64,000 nucleotides of DNA from Caulobacter sp. UNC279MFTsu5.1 (GCF_900114015.1 NZ_FORN01000008.1:62001-126000), one strand, 5' to 3'. Positions 17,106 to 26,417 are shown, counted from the stretch's first letter. A program made the numbers and translations. The notes: generated by a model not told the origin, from the letters alone.

Positions 17106-17624
17106 ATGGCCCCATCCTCTTCGAAGACCGAGCTCAGCCCTGTGCTCGCCGTCCTGGCCGGCGGACTGACGGCCGCCCTGCTGGACATCGTCTACGCCTT
17201 CACCTTCTTCGGCCTGACGCGCGGGACCAGTCCCGTGAAGATCCTGCACTCGATCGCCAGCGGGATCCTGGGCAAGGCCAGCTACGGCGGCGGCGCGGTC
17301 TCGGCGATCCTGGGCGGGGCGCTGCACGTCGGCATCGCCCTGGTCATGGCGTTGGTCTATGTCGCCGCCGGCCGGGTCCTTCCCGCCCTGAACCGTCGTC
17401 CGTGGTTCTGGGGACCGCTGTACGGCATCGGCTGCTACGTCGTGATGAACTACGTGGTCCTGCTGCTGCGCTTCGGCCCTCGCCCCACGCCCCACCTGGA
17501 CGTGCTGATCGGCGGTCTGGCCATCCACATGTTCGGCGTGGGCCTGCCAATCGCCCTGTTCGCCGCCCGCGCGGCCGGGCGCCGCCCCTCGACCCCGGGC
17601 ATCGTCCAGGCCCCCGTCGGCTGA
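17106..17624 (+). CDS. Small integral membrane protein, YagU/DUF1440-like
   Basis: 172 residues with four hydrophobic segments at roughly 13-35, 60-88, 98-120 and 131-153. The pattern, with A-S-G-I-L-G and F-W-G-P-L-Y-G-I-G between segments, resembles inner-membrane proteins of the YagU/DUF1440 type, but I rate the family as tentative. It starts at ATG 17106, 8 bases after the MarR-like gene, and ends shortly before a rho-independent terminator. It is the last gene of a three-gene unit (16401-17624). Function unknown. Confidence 0.7.
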   Translation: MAPSSSKTELSPVLAVLAGGLTAALLDIVYAFTFFGLTRGTSPVKILHSIASGILGKASYGGGAVSAILGGALHVGIALVMALVYVAAGRVLPALNRRPWFWGPLYGIGCYVVMNYVVLLLRFGPRPTPHLDVLIGGLAIHMFGVGLPIALFAARAAGRRPSTPGIVQAPVG

Positions 17625-17648
17625 GCCGCCTCGCCCGCCCGACAACCG

Positions 17649-17678
17649 CCCGCACCGGCGCCGCTGGTGCGGGTTTTC
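17649..17678 (+). terminator. Rho-independent terminator
   Basis: CCCGCACC (17649-17656) pairs with GGTGCGGG (17666-17673) and is followed at once by TTTTC. It lies 25 bases after the stop at 17624 and ends the three-gene unit. Confidence 0.8.
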
Positions 17679-17689
17679 GTGCGTTCAGA

Positions 17690-17860
17690 ATTCACAACCA
17701 CATATACAACATTAGATAAATCAACTTACCATCCAGTATGTAGATTTCACCGTGCCTATACAGTGACAACATTTCGGTATTTTAATAATTTACCCTAGAT
17801 ATATTGACCAAGACCGCCGTAATTCGCTGTTTGAGATAACGCGAAATCTCTTCGCGCTTC
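17690..17860 (+). promoter_or_regulatory. AT-rich leader and promoter region of the TonB receptor
   Basis: About 170 bases much richer in A/T than the surrounding DNA (for example ACATATACAACATTAG and TTTTAATAATTTACCC). There is no coding capacity. The long AT-rich tract directly upstream of a receptor gene suggests a strong, possibly UP-element-like or nucleoid-protein-controlled promoter, or recently acquired DNA. I cannot fix a single -10/-35 pair. Confidence 0.5.
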
Positions 17861-17876
17861 ACATGCAGGGGGTTAC

Positions 17877-20800
17877 ATGTCCACCCATTCGAATTCGCAA
17901 GATCGACGATCCGTCACCCGACGCGGACGGCTTCTGGCCACGACCGTGGCGGCCGGCCTGGCCTCGGTCGCCACGCCTGCCAGTCTGGCGGTCCTGGTCG
18001 GCCTGGCGCCGCACCAGGCCCTGGCCCAGGACTACAGCTCCGGCGCCCTGGCGGGCACGGTGGCCGACGCCAGCGGAACGCCGGTGGCCGGCGCCGCGGT
18101 CAAGGTCAAGTCGCTGGCCCAGGGCTTCGAGCGCGATCTTGTCACCGACAGCGACGGCCGCTTTCGCATCGCCCTGATCCCGTCGGGCGGCTATTCGGTG
18201 TCGATCAGCAAGGCCGGCTACCAGACGGTCAACAATCCCAACGTCCGCGTCACCGTCGGCTCGACCGCCAACTTCGGCTTCACGATCAACGAGGAAGGCG
18301 CGAGCGTCTCCGAGGTCGTGGTCACCGGCGCGGCCAATCCGCAGCTGGACTTCGCCGGCACCACCACCGGCCTGGTGGTCGATGTCGAAACCCTGACCAA
18401 GCAGGTGCCGATCGCCCGCAACGTCACCTCCCTGGTCCTGCTGGCCCCGTCGGCGATTCCCGGCGACTCCAGCAACAACTTCGTGGTCCAGGGCCAGTCA
18501 CAACCGGCCGTCGGCGGCGCCTCGGTCGGCGAGAACGTCTTCTATATCAACGGCTTGAACATCACCAACTTTGTCAACGGCATCGGCGCGGCCGTCGTGC
18601 CGTTCGAGTTCTACAAGTCGGTCGAGGTCAAGACCGGCGGCTACCCCGCCGAGTTCGGCCGCGGCACCGGCGCCATGGTCAACGCCGTGACCAAGTCGGG
18701 CTCCAACGACTTCACCTTCGCGCTGCACGGCAACTACGAGCCGGACAGTCTGCGCGCGCAGATGCCCAACACCACCAACGCCCGCAATTCGCTGGCCAAG
18801 CGCACGGACAAAAACTTCACCGTCGAGGCCGGCGGCCCGATCATCCGCGATCGGCTGTTCTTCTACGGCCTGGCCACGTTCCAGGACCTGAAGGTGCAGG
18901 CGGCCGCCAACAGCACCTCGCCGACCGCCACCCGCAGTTCGCTGACCAGGGACCGCACGGCCGACCCGTTCTACGCCTTCAAGCTGGACGGCTACATCAC
19001 CGACAGCCAGCATCTGGAGTTCACCTACTTCGACACCAGCCGCAAGCGTAAGCGCGACAGCTACCAGTTCCTGCTGGCCAACGACGAGATCCTGCCCGCG
19101 CGGTCCAGCGCCGACAGCCTCTACCAGGGCGGCGAGAACTACGTGGCGCGTTACACCGGGACCTTCACCGACTGGCTGACGCTTTCGGCCGCCTACGGTC
19201 GCAGCGAAGTCGACAACAAGGTCGTCGGCGACCTGCCGGGCGAGTCGATGGTCCAGGACGCCCGAACCGGAACGGCCACCATCGTCAGCCGCCAGACCTC
19301 CGCCTCGGCGACCGTGCCCTCCCTGGCCAACCGCGAGTTCTATCGCGCCGACGCCGACCTCTATTTCAACCTCGTCGGCAGCCATCACATCCGGGGCGGC
19401 TTCGACGAGGAAAAGACCCTGCTGACCCAGTTCATCGTCCGCAACGGCGAGCGCAACTGGATCTACCGCAAGGCCGGGGCCAACGGCGCCCAGGGCGGGG
19501 CCATCGCGCCGAACCAGGAATATCTCGAGCTGCGGCGCTTCGAGACCGGCGGCGCCTACAACGGCAAGAACCGGGCCTACTACATCCAGGACGCCTGGGA
19601 CGTGACGGATCGCCTGACCCTGAACCTGGGCGTCCGCAAGGACCAGTTCTCGGTGTCCAATCCGGACGGCATACCGTTCTCGTCGTTCGACAACGAGATC
19701 GCCCTGCGCCTGGGCTTCGCCTACGACCTGTTCGGCGCACGCACCGACAAGCTGTACGGCTCCTACGGTCGGACCTACCTGCCGGTGGCGTCCAACACCG
19801 CCTTCCGCGCGGCCTCGGCGGCGATCGACGTGTCCGAGTTCTTCCTGCCGGTCGGCGGGGCGGGCGCGACCTTCACCTACGATCCCCTGACCGGAAAGCC
19901 GATCGGCGGGCGCGGGGCGCAGATCACCGCCGCGGACCAGAGCACCAACCTCGACCCCTGCACCGCGCTGCTCAAGAGCATCGCGGCCGTGGGAACGATC
20001 GCCTGCGTCATCCGCAACAACGGCGTCTCGCCGCAGCCCGACGAGGTCTCGGCCCTGAACCTGAAATCGACCTATCAGGACGAGTACATCGCCGGCTACG
20101 AGCACCGCATCAACGCCCTGTGGAAGGTCGGGGTGAACCTGACCTATCGCTCGCTCGGGCGGGTCAGCGAGGACGTGGTCATGGACCAGGGCATCCGTCT
20201 GTGGTGCTCGGCCAACGGCTACGCCCAGACCAACGCGGCCAAGACCGGCTGCACGGACGTCTGGAACGGCACGCACCAGTTCCTGATCGTCAATCCGGGC
20301 AGCGACGTGAAGATCAAGCTGTCGGACCCCCTGCCCGGCGAAACCACGGAACGAACGATCACCATCACCGCCGACCAGATGCGCTATCCCAAGGCCAAGC
20401 GCGAGTATCTGGGCGTGGAGTTCAACTTCGATCGCGAGTTCGACGGTAAGTGGGGCCTGCGCGGCTCCTACGTGCTGTCGGAATCCAAAGGCAACTTCGA
20501 GGGGGCGGCCCGCTCGGACAACGGCCAGACCGACGCCGGCATCACCGTCGATTTCGACCGCCTGACCTACATCCCCGGGACTTACGGCCTGCTGCCCAAC
20601 CACCGGGGACACCAGATCAAGCTGTTCGGCTCCTACGCCGTGTTCGAGGACCTGATGCTGGGCGGCAACCTGTCGGTGCTGTCGCCGCGCAAGTACGGCT
20701 GCATCGGCGTGGCGCCGCCGAACGCCGCGCCCGACGCCGCGGACGCCAACGGCGACGGGGCCAACGCACGCTTCTGCGGCGGAAAACTGGTCAATCGCGG

Positions 20801-21077
20801 GACCTCGTTCGAGAGCGACTGGATCACCCGGTTCGACGTCTCGATGCGCTACACCGTGCCGGCCAGGTTTGTCCCCCTGATCCCGATGGCGGGCAGCAAG
20901 GCCGACAGCAACCTTGTGCTGCGGGCCGACATCTTCAACCTCTTCAACCTGCAGGGCGGCACCGACTACGACGAGTTCGGCGAGACGGCCGGCGGCGCGC
21001 CCAGCCTGACCTATGGCAAGGTCAGGACCTACCAGGCGCCGCGTTCGGTGCGCCTGGGCTTCGACTGGCAGTTCTAG
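17877..21077 (+). CDS. TonB-dependent receptor with carboxypeptidase-regulatory-like domain (Oar-like)
   Basis: 1066 residues. The start at 17877 has AGGGGG just upstream. The signal peptide contains twin arginines (S-V-T-R-R-G-R-L-L) and ends near H-Q-A-L-A-Q. Residues about 52-135 form a carboxypeptidase-regulatory-like beta sandwich (GALAGTVADASGTPVAG). The plug follows (EVVVTGAANPQLDF, VGENVFYINGLNI, GYPAEFGRGTGAMVNAVTKS), then a 22-strand-type barrel that ends in R-L-G-F-D-W-Q-F with a terminal Phe. Oar-like receptors import large or complex substrates. Flanking by xylan enzymes and an epimerase suggests an oligosaccharide, but the cargo is not encoded in the sequence. Confidence 0.88.
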   Translation: MSTHSNSQDRRSVTRRGRLLATTVAAGLASVATPASLAVLVGLAPHQALAQDYSSGALAGTVADASGTPVAGAAVKVKSLAQGFERDLVTDSDGRFRIALIPSGGYSVSISKAGYQTVNNPNVRVTVGSTANFGFTINEEGASVSEVVVTGAANPQLDFAGTTTGLVVDVETLTKQVPIARNVTSLVLLAPSAIPGDSSNNFVVQGQSQPAVGGASVGENVFYINGLNITNFVNGIGAAVVPFEFYKSVEVKTGGYPAEFGRGTGAMVNAVTKSGSNDFTFALHGNYEPDSLRAQMPNTTNARNSLAKRTDKNFTVEAGGPIIRDRLFFYGLATFQDLKVQAAANSTSPTATRSSLTRDRTADPFYAFKLDGYITDSQHLEFTYFDTSRKRKRDSYQFLLANDEILPARSSADSLYQGGENYVARYTGTFTDWLTLSAAYGRSEVDNKVVGDLPGESMVQDARTGTATIVSRQTSASATVPSLANREFYRADADLYFNLVGSHHIRGGFDEEKTLLTQFIVRNGERNWIYRKAGANGAQGGAIAPNQEYLELRRFETGGAYNGKNRAYYIQDAWDVTDRLTLNLGVRKDQFSVSNPDGIPFSSFDNEIALRLGFAYDLFGARTDKLYGSYGRTYLPVASNTAFRAASAAIDVSEFFLPVGGAGATFTYDPLTGKPIGGRGAQITAADQSTNLDPCTALLKSIAAVGTIACVIRNNGVSPQPDEVSALNLKSTYQDEYIAGYEHRINALWKVGVNLTYRSLGRVSEDVVMDQGIRLWCSANGYAQTNAAKTGCTDVWNGTHQFLIVNPGSDVKIKLSDPLPGETTERTITITADQMRYPKAKREYLGVEFNFDREFDGKWGLRGSYVLSESKGNFEGAARSDNGQTDAGITVDFDRLTYIPGTYGLLPNHRGHQIKLFGSYAVFEDLMLGGNLSVLSPRKYGCIGVAPPNAAPDAADANGDGANARFCGGKLVNRGTSFESDWITRFDVSMRYTVPARFVPLIPMAGSKADSNLVLRADIFNLFNLQGGTDYDEFGETAGGAPSLTYGKVRTYQAPRSVRLGFDWQF

Positions 21078-21103
21078 GCCCCGCCCCCCAAACCTGAAAT
21101 CGG

Positions 21104-21138
21104 GAGGCCGTTTCCGATCCGTCGGAAGCGGCCTCTTG
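21104..21138 (+). terminator. Strong hairpin terminator after the TonB receptor
   Basis: GAGGCCG (21104-21110) and TTCCGA (21112-21117) pair with TCGGAA (21122-21127) and CGGCCTC (21129-21135), with single-base bulges and a 4-base loop, followed by TTG. It is 27 bases after the receptor stop. Confidence 0.7.
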
Positions 21139-21157
21139 ATCTCGCTCGCCATTTGAC

Positions 21158-21173
21158 TGACACCGGTTTCCAT
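21158..21173. promoter_or_regulatory. CCGG-centred operator upstream of the aldose epimerase
   Basis: TGACACCGGTTTCCAT lies 26 bases before the epimerase start and is repeated exactly at 61747-61762. The quasi-palindromic centre A-C-C-G-G-T is typical of LacI-family sites. It puts the epimerase and the distant hydratase under a probable common regulator. Confidence 0.6.
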
Positions 21174-21199
21174 AACAGCTCGGCGCGAGCGATCTTGGG

Positions 21200-22348
21200 A
21201 TGGAAACCATGGCCGTCACAGTGACGCTGACCAGGGCCACGTTCGTCTCCACGGCCCTGGTGTTCGCCGCCACGCCGGCCCTCGCCGCCACGGCGGCCCG
21301 CGCGCCCTACGGCGCCACCGCCGCCGGCGCGCCAGTCGAAGTCTTCACCCTGACGAACGACCGCGGCATGAACGTGAAGGTGCTGTCCTACGGCGGCGTG
21401 ATCACCCAGGTGAACGTCCCAGACCGCAAGGGCGAGGTCCGGAACGTCGTCCTGGAGCTGGCCGACCTGAAGGCCTACGAAGCGCGGGCCAATTTCAGTT
21501 CGCTGCTGGGCCGCTACGCCAACCGGATCTCGAACGGCGGCTTCACTTTGGACGGCGTCCGCCACGACCTGCCCAGCGGCGCCGAGGGCGTCTCCTCGCA
21601 CGGCGGCCCGACCGGCTTCTCCACCCGACTGTGGACCGCAACGCCGTTCCAGCGCCGCGGCGAGGCCGGCGTGACCCTGGCCTACACGGCCGCGGACGGC
21701 GAAGGCGGCTATCCGGGAACGCTGAAGGTCGCCGTGACCTACACGGTCACCCGCAAGAACGTCCTGCGCATCGACTACCGCGCCACGACCGACAAGCCGA
21801 CGGTGATCAATCTCAGCCACCATGTCTATTTCAACCTGGCGGGCGGCGGGACGGTCTACGACCACACGATCCAGGCGCTGGCCAGCCGCTTCACCCCGAT
21901 CGACGCCCGCAAGCTGCCGACCGGCGAGATCGCGCCTGTGGCCGGCACGGCCCTGGACCTACGCCGCCCCGTGCGCCTGGGCGACCGGGTCGCGGCCGAC
22001 GATCCGCAGATCCGGTTCGCCAACGGCCTGGACCACAACTTCGTCGTCGACGGCGGCGGGCGCGGCGGGCTGGTCCCGGCGGTGCGCCTCGCCGACCCGG
22101 CCAGCGGCCGCACCCTGGAGGTCGCCACCACCCAGCCGGGCGTCCAGCTGTTCGCCGCCAACAGCTTCAATGGAACCCTGAAGACCCCCGACGGGCGTCC
22201 GCTCGAGAAGGGCGCGGGCCTGGCCATCGAGACCCAGCACTTCGCCGACAGTCCCAACCATCCGAACTTCCCGACGACGGTGCTGCGGCCGGGTGAGACG
22301 TTCAGTCAGACGACGGAGTTCCGGTTCGGGGCAGCCCCCCAAGATTAA
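21200..22348 (+). CDS. galM: Aldose 1-epimerase (mutarotase), exported
   Basis: 382 residues from ATG 21200; a second in-frame ATG at 21209 is equally possible. A signal peptide (T-F-V-S-T-A-L-V-F-A-A-T-P-A-L-A) puts the enzyme in the periplasm, unlike the cytoplasmic E. coli protein. The GalM fold is visible: SYGGVITQVNVPDRKG, FSSLLGRYANRISNGGF, the catalytic His region INLSHHVYFNLAG, and NSFNGTLKTPDGRP late in the chain. It interconverts alpha and beta anomers of sugars released outside the cytoplasm. The upstream operator is shared with the 61.8-kb genes, which ties it to the sugar-acid regulon. Confidence 0.9.
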   Translation: METMAVTVTLTRATFVSTALVFAATPALAATAARAPYGATAAGAPVEVFTLTNDRGMNVKVLSYGGVITQVNVPDRKGEVRNVVLELADLKAYEARANFSSLLGRYANRISNGGFTLDGVRHDLPSGAEGVSSHGGPTGFSTRLWTATPFQRRGEAGVTLAYTAADGEGGYPGTLKVAVTYTVTRKNVLRIDYRATTDKPTVINLSHHVYFNLAGGGTVYDHTIQALASRFTPIDARKLPTGEIAPVAGTALDLRRPVRLGDRVAADDPQIRFANGLDHNFVVDGGGRGGLVPAVRLADPASGRTLEVATTQPGVQLFAANSFNGTLKTPDGRPLEKGAGLAIETQHFADSPNHPNFPTTVLRPGETFSQTTEFRFGAAPQD

Positions 22349-22350
22349 CC

Positions 22351-23301
22351 TCAGGCCGCCGCCGCCTGCCGGAACTCTCGCGGCGACAGGCCGTACTGGT
22401 CGCGGAACGCCCGGCTGAAATGGGCCGAGCCGTTGAAGCCCCAGCGGAAACAGATCTCCGAGATCGACAGCCGCGCGTGCTGGGGGCTGGCCAGGTCGGT
22501 GCGGCAGCGCTCCAGTCGGCGGGTGCGCAGATAGTGGCTGAAGGTCTCGTCGGCGCTGGCGAACAGCTTCTGGACGTAGCGGGGCGAGACCCCCTCCTCG
22601 TCGGCCACGCGGCGCAGCGACAGGTCCGGGTCGGGCAGCAGGGTCTCGATGGTCTGGCACAGGCGCTGGAGGTGGGCGGTGGGCGCGCCGGCCCCCAGGC
22701 CCAGCACGTCGGCCCTCGCCCCGCCCTCGGCCAGACAGATGGCCAGGAACTCGGTCAGGGCCAGCTCGACCGGACGCAGTTGGTCGACGGTCAGGTCCTC
22801 CAGCCCCTCGGCCGTGGCCCGCAGCAGGCCCGACAGGATGTGGGCGACCCCGGTCGCCGCCTGCAGCCGCCCCACCCGCAGGCTGACCGGGGTGATCAGC
22901 CGGTGGTCGAGGGCCACGCGCGGGGCGCGGACGAACATCAGCCGGCAGCGGGTCTCCAGCCGCAGAGCCGCGGCCTGGCCGGTCGGGCCGTAGGCGATGT
23001 CGCCGGGGACCAGTTCCTCGGCCAGGTCGTCGGTGACCAGGGTGGCCGCGCCGCTCAGCAGAACCGCCAGCCAGACCGCCGCCGGCTGGCCGCTCAGGCG
23101 TCCCGAGATCGCCTGGGCCCCGGCCTCGACCAGGGCGAACTCGATGCCCAGCGGCGAGGTCAGGCAGACCACCGAGGCGCTGGCCGGCTCGGCGTCGGAC
23201 AGGCCCTCGATCGGCAGTCCCAGCCGGTTCATCGCCTCGCGCCAGGCCTCGGCCCGTTCGGCGCGGGGGTGACTGTCGGTGCTGAACGACCAGGCCTTCA
23301 T
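22351..23301 (-). CDS. AraC-family transcriptional regulator
   Basis: 316 residues. The N-terminal half matches the AraC-binding-like-domain type (A-I-S-G-R-L-S-G-Q, then E-L-V-P-G-D-I-A-Y-G-P-T-G). The C-terminal double HTH is clear: LSLRRVADEEGVSPRYVQKL and ISEICFRWGFNGSAHFSRAF, then Y-G-L-S-P-R-E-F-R. It is the last gene of a leftward unit (Rieske, LigB-type, acetamidase, AraC) with gaps of 13 bases or fewer, so it probably controls that unit and the divergent TauD-SDR-VOC genes. Its inducer is likely the aromatic or amide substrate. It ends 2 bases from the convergent epimerase. Confidence 0.88.
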   Translation of the reverse strand: MKAWSFSTDSHPRAERAEAWREAMNRLGLPIEGLSDAEPASASVVCLTSPLGIEFALVEAGAQAISGRLSGQPAAVWLAVLLSGAATLVTDDLAEELVPGDIAYGPTGQAAALRLETRCRLMFVRAPRVALDHRLITPVSLRVGRLQAATGVAHILSGLLRATAEGLEDLTVDQLRPVELALTEFLAICLAEGGARADVLGLGAGAPTAHLQRLCQTIETLLPDPDLSLRRVADEEGVSPRYVQKLFASADETFSHYLRTRRLERCRTDLASPQHARLSISEICFRWGFNGSAHFSRAFRDQYGLSPREFRQAAAA

Positions 23302-23312
23302 CGGCGGCTCCT

Positions 23313-24389
23313 CTAGCCTTTCATCCGGGGGAAGATGTCGCGCGGAATGCGCACGTGGCAGCCCTGCTTGCCGTCGACCACCTGGGTGACGCCGAAGTCC
23401 GAGGCCACGCTCATCAGTGAGTAGGCGTCGTTCTTCGACAGTCCGACGTGATCGGACAGAAGGGTCAGCATATTCAGCGAGGCGTCGCGCATGGCCACGT
23501 TAAGATCCTCGTCGAAGCCATGGACGATCCACCATTTCGGGGTCTCCAGCAGAGGTCCGGGCGAGACGAAGTCCTTGCGCAGGACGATCTGCATCAGGAC
23601 GTTCAGCGAGCTCTCGATGGCCGTGCCGGAGATCTCGCCGTCGCCCTGGCTGACATGGGGATCGCCGATCGAGAACAGCCCGCCCTCCACCTGGACGGGA
23701 TAGTACATCGTCGCCCCCGCCCCGATCCGCCAGTTGTCGATGTTGCCGCCGTGGGCCCCCGGCGGAATGGTGCTGACCCGGCCGTCGACGGCGGGCGCCA
23801 CCCCGGCGGTGCCCAGGTGCGGACGGGCCGCCACCCGCACCCCGCCCAGGGCCGGCTGGCGGTCGCATTCGGGGCAATGGGTGATCGTCCCGGGGATCAG
23901 GTACTTGCCCTCGAAATCGTAGGCGTAGAGGGCGCTGGCGGTGTTGGTGTTCTGATCCAGCTCGTAGATCGTCACCCGCTCCTTCTCGCCGAACTCCTTG
24001 TAGAGATAGCCCCAGTTGGCCGCGAGGTTGGAGCCGTAGTTGTTGCGCGGGACCATCCGCAGGTAGCGCACCTCCAGCACGTCGCCCGGCTTGGCGTCCT
24101 CGACATAGATCGGGCCGGTCATGATGTGGACGCCGGGATTGCGGTCGTCCTCGGGGATCTCGGTGAAGATGCGGGTGACCGCCTCGTCCATCATCAGGTC
24201 GGGGGCGTCGCCGGCATGATGGGTGATGGCCTCGGCGCTGACCAGGTCGCCGCTCTTGACGCGCAGGGCCGGCCTGATCGACGGGTCGAAATAGCCCCAG
24301 TGCACGGTGGCGGGCGTGGCCTTCAGGGTGTGCAGGGCGCCGGGCAGGACGTCGGGGCGGGTCTGGCCGGGTTCGCAGATGAAGGGCAT
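23313..24389 (-). CDS. Acetamidase/formamidase family amidohydrolase
   Basis: 358 residues, in the usual range for the FmdA/AmdA family. Its features include VHWGYFDPSIRP near the N-terminus, the H-H-A-G-D motif, GPIYVEDAKPGDVLEV, and the metal-site region PGAHGGNIDNWRIGAG followed by IGDPHVSQGDGEISG. These cytoplasmic enzymes hydrolyse small amides or formamides to the acid and ammonia. It lies between an extradiol dioxygenase (13-base gap) and an AraC regulator (11-base gap), so it probably releases nitrogen from a ring-cleavage product or an N-formyl/amide intermediate. The substrate is inferred from context only. Confidence 0.88.
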   Translation of the reverse strand: MPFICEPGQTRPDVLPGALHTLKATPATVHWGYFDPSIRPALRVKSGDLVSAEAITHHAGDAPDLMMDEAVTRIFTEIPEDDRNPGVHIMTGPIYVEDAKPGDVLEVRYLRMVPRNNYGSNLAANWGYLYKEFGEKERVTIYELDQNTNTASALYAYDFEGKYLIPGTITHCPECDRQPALGGVRVAARPHLGTAGVAPAVDGRVSTIPPGAHGGNIDNWRIGAGATMYYPVQVEGGLFSIGDPHVSQGDGEISGTAIESSLNVLMQIVLRKDFVSPGPLLETPKWWIVHGFDEDLNVAMRDASLNMLTLLSDHVGLSKNDAYSLMSVASDFGVTQVVDGKQGCHVRIPRDIFPRMKG

Positions 24390-24402
24390 CGGGTGTCTCC
24401 GG

Positions 24403-25197
24403 TCAGGCCGCGGCGGCGGCGAGCGTGACGGACGTCATGCTCAGCGAGCCGTGCTCGATGTGGTCGGGGGCGAAGCTGGCCACGTCGCCGGGCAGGCGCG
24501 CGCCCAGCACGTAGAGCAGCGGCCAATAGTGGTCCGGCGTCGGCACCGAACGGGCGGCGTCCTGGCCCTGCGAGGCGAAGTTCACGGCCCGCTCGGGCGC
24601 GTCGTCGACGATCGCCTGCTTGACGTAGTCGTTGAACCGCTGCGACCAGTCGTAGGGCGCGCAATGGCGCTCGCCCCAGTTCATGGCCGGCAGGTTGTGG
24701 ACGATGTTGCCGGTGCCGACGATCAGCACGCCCTCGTCCCGCAGCGGCGCCAGGCGCCGGGCCAGTTCGAAGTGCCATTCCGGCGGCCTGGTCGCGTCCA
24801 TGCTGAGCTGCACGACCGGCACGTCGGCGTCGGGATAGACCTTGCTCAGCACCGACCAGGTTCCGTGGTCCAGGCCCCAGGCCTGCTGGTCCAGGACCAC
24901 CGGCTGCGGCGCCAGCAGGTCCCTCACCCGCGCCGCCAGCTCGGGCGAGCCCGGGGCCGGATACCGCACGTCGAACAAGGCCTGAGGGAATGAGGCTCCG
25001 AAATCGTGGATCGTCCTCGGCGCGATCATGGCGGTGACGCCCACGCCCTGGGTCAGCCAGTGGGCCGAGACGCAAAGGATGGCCCTGGGCTTGCCGAACG
25101 CCGCGCCCATCGCCTTCCAGGTCTTGGTGGTGTCGTTGGTCTCAAGCGCGATCATCGGGCTGCCGTGACCGAAGAAGACGACGGGCATGCGGCTCAT
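24403..25197 (-). CDS. LigB-type class III extradiol ring-cleavage dioxygenase (DODA/YgiD-like)
   Basis: 264 residues from ATG 25197, which overlaps the Rieske gene stop as ATGA. Class III features are the N-terminal H-G-S-P (His11), LCVSAHWLTQGVG with a second His, GTGNIVHNLPAMNWG, and the C-terminal TPDHYWPLLYVLGA and EHGSLSMTS. These are the non-haem iron ligands and general-base histidines of the LigB/DODA fold. It cleaves a catechol-type ring with O2. Directly after a Rieske oxygenase, it probably cleaves that enzyme's hydroxylated product. Zinc-type YgiD homologues exist, so iron use is inferred. Confidence 0.88.
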   Translation of the reverse strand: MSRMPVVFFGHGSPMIALETNDTTKTWKAMGAAFGKPRAILCVSAHWLTQGVGVTAMIAPRTIHDFGASFPQALFDVRYPAPGSPELAARVRDLLAPQPVVLDQQAWGLDHGTWSVLSKVYPDADVPVVQLSMDATRPPEWHFELARRLAPLRDEGVLIVGTGNIVHNLPAMNWGERHCAPYDWSQRFNDYVKQAIVDDAPERAVNFASQGQDAARSVPTPDHYWPLLYVLGARLPGDVASFAPDHIEHGSLSMTSVTLAAAAA

Positions 25198-26405
25198 GCG
25201 GCGGCCTCCGGCTTGGCAGCTTTCAGGGTGGCCCAGGCCTTCTGGTAGCGAGGCGTAAGCCAGCGGTTGAACTGCACCTGCGCCCCCTCCTGCCAGGAAT
25301 AGCGGCCGCGCGCCGCGAACCGCGAGCGCAGCCCCACCTGCACCAGTTCGTCGACATGCATGTCCTGGGCGATGATCTTGCCCGCCGAGGTCATGATCAT
25401 CTCCAGCCGCTCCTCGAAGCCGGGGGTCTCGGTGGCCCCGGGCGCGACCAGCAGGCCGGTGTCCTGCTCCATGGTCTCTGGGCCGGTCGGCCGCAGGATC
25501 AGGTAGATGACCATGTCGCTGGTCATCACCAACGACAGGGTCGGCGGGATGTTGGCGAAGGTGGCGCGGTTGCGGTCTTCGTCCGTCAGCTTGGGAAAGA
25601 TCGGCAGGACCGCCTTCTGGGTCGGGTTGAAGCTGACGTCCGGATGGGTGGTGCCGTTGTAGCGCAGGAAGCCGGCGTCGCCCTCGGCCGCTTCCGGAAA
25701 GCTGCACAGCTCGCTGGGGATGAAGTCGTGCAGCGGGCCGCGATGCAGCTTGTTGGCGTGGTAGCCGTCGTTGTTGTTCTCGAACATCACCTTCCAGTTC
25801 CAGGCGAACTGGCCGGTCATGGGGGGCGTCAGGCCCTCGGCGTTCGACAGATCGTAGTTGGCGATGGCCTCCTCGACCGCCTTCAGGCGCGGCGCCAGCG
25901 GCGGCGCCTCGGCGTCGAAATTGATGAAGATGAAGCCCAGCCAGATCTCGACCTTGAAGGTCGGCAGCCTGACGGCCTTCTTGTCGAAGCCGCAGGCCCG
26001 CTCCATGGCCGGGGCGTTCACCAGGTCGCCGTTCAGCGAATAGACCCAGTGGTGATAGGGGCAGACGAAGCCGCGGGCGTTGCCGCGGCCCTCGGCCACC
26101 AGCATGGCGCGGTGCTGACACACGGCCGACATCGCCTTGATCTCGCCCGCGCGGTTGCGGGTCACGATGATCGGCTCGCCGATGATCGTGGTGGTGAAGT
26201 AGTCGCCCTGTTCCTTGACCCAGTCGACGCGGCCCACGCACAGCCATTCGTGATTGAACAGCGCCTCCTTCTCGAAGGCGTAGAAGGCCGCGTCGGTGTA
26301 GCAGGCGGGCGGCAGGGTCTCGGCCGCATCGACATCGAGGGTCGATCGCGACAGGCCGTCGAAGAAGGCGTCGTCCAGGTGGGGGGCGGCGGGCGTGAGG
26401 CCCAT
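25194..26405 (-). CDS. Rieske non-haem iron aromatic ring-hydroxylating oxygenase, alpha subunit
   Basis: 403 residues from ATG 26405. The Rieske cluster shows C-Q-H-R near residue 99 and C-P-Y-H-H about 18 residues later. The catalytic domain carries NNNDGYHANKLHRG, the typical D-x2-H-x4-H mononuclear iron site. Such alpha subunits hydroxylate or N/O-demethylate aromatic or quaternary ammonium substrates using electrons from a reductase; no reductase, ferredoxin or beta subunit is nearby, so it must borrow one. It is first in the leftward unit and divergent from a TauD-type gene. The closest type could be carnitine/choline-like or aromatic; I cannot decide. Confidence 0.88.
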   Translation of the reverse strand: MGLTPAAPHLDDAFFDGLSRSTLDVDAAETLPPACYTDAAFYAFEKEALFNHEWLCVGRVDWVKEQGDYFTTTIIGEPIIVTRNRAGEIKAMSAVCQHRAMLVAEGRGNARGFVCPYHHWVYSLNGDLVNAPAMERACGFDKKAVRLPTFKVEIWLGFIFINFDAEAPPLAPRLKAVEEAIANYDLSNAEGLTPPMTGQFAWNWKVMFENNNDGYHANKLHRGPLHDFIPSELCSFPEAAEGDAGFLRYNGTTHPDVSFNPTQKAVLPIFPKLTDEDRNRATFANIPPTLSLVMTSDMVIYLILRPTGPETMEQDTGLLVAPGATETPGFEERLEMIMTSAGKIIAQDMHVDELVQVGLRSRFAARGRYSWQEGAQVQFNRWLTPRYQKAWATLKAAKPEAAA

Positions 26406-26417
26406 GGCGAGTGCGCT

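Noticed and set aside
18498-21173. An 891-codon open frame antisense to the Oar-like receptor
   Set aside because: It lies wholly within a clear TonB receptor and has shadow composition, no ribosome site and no recognisable motif.
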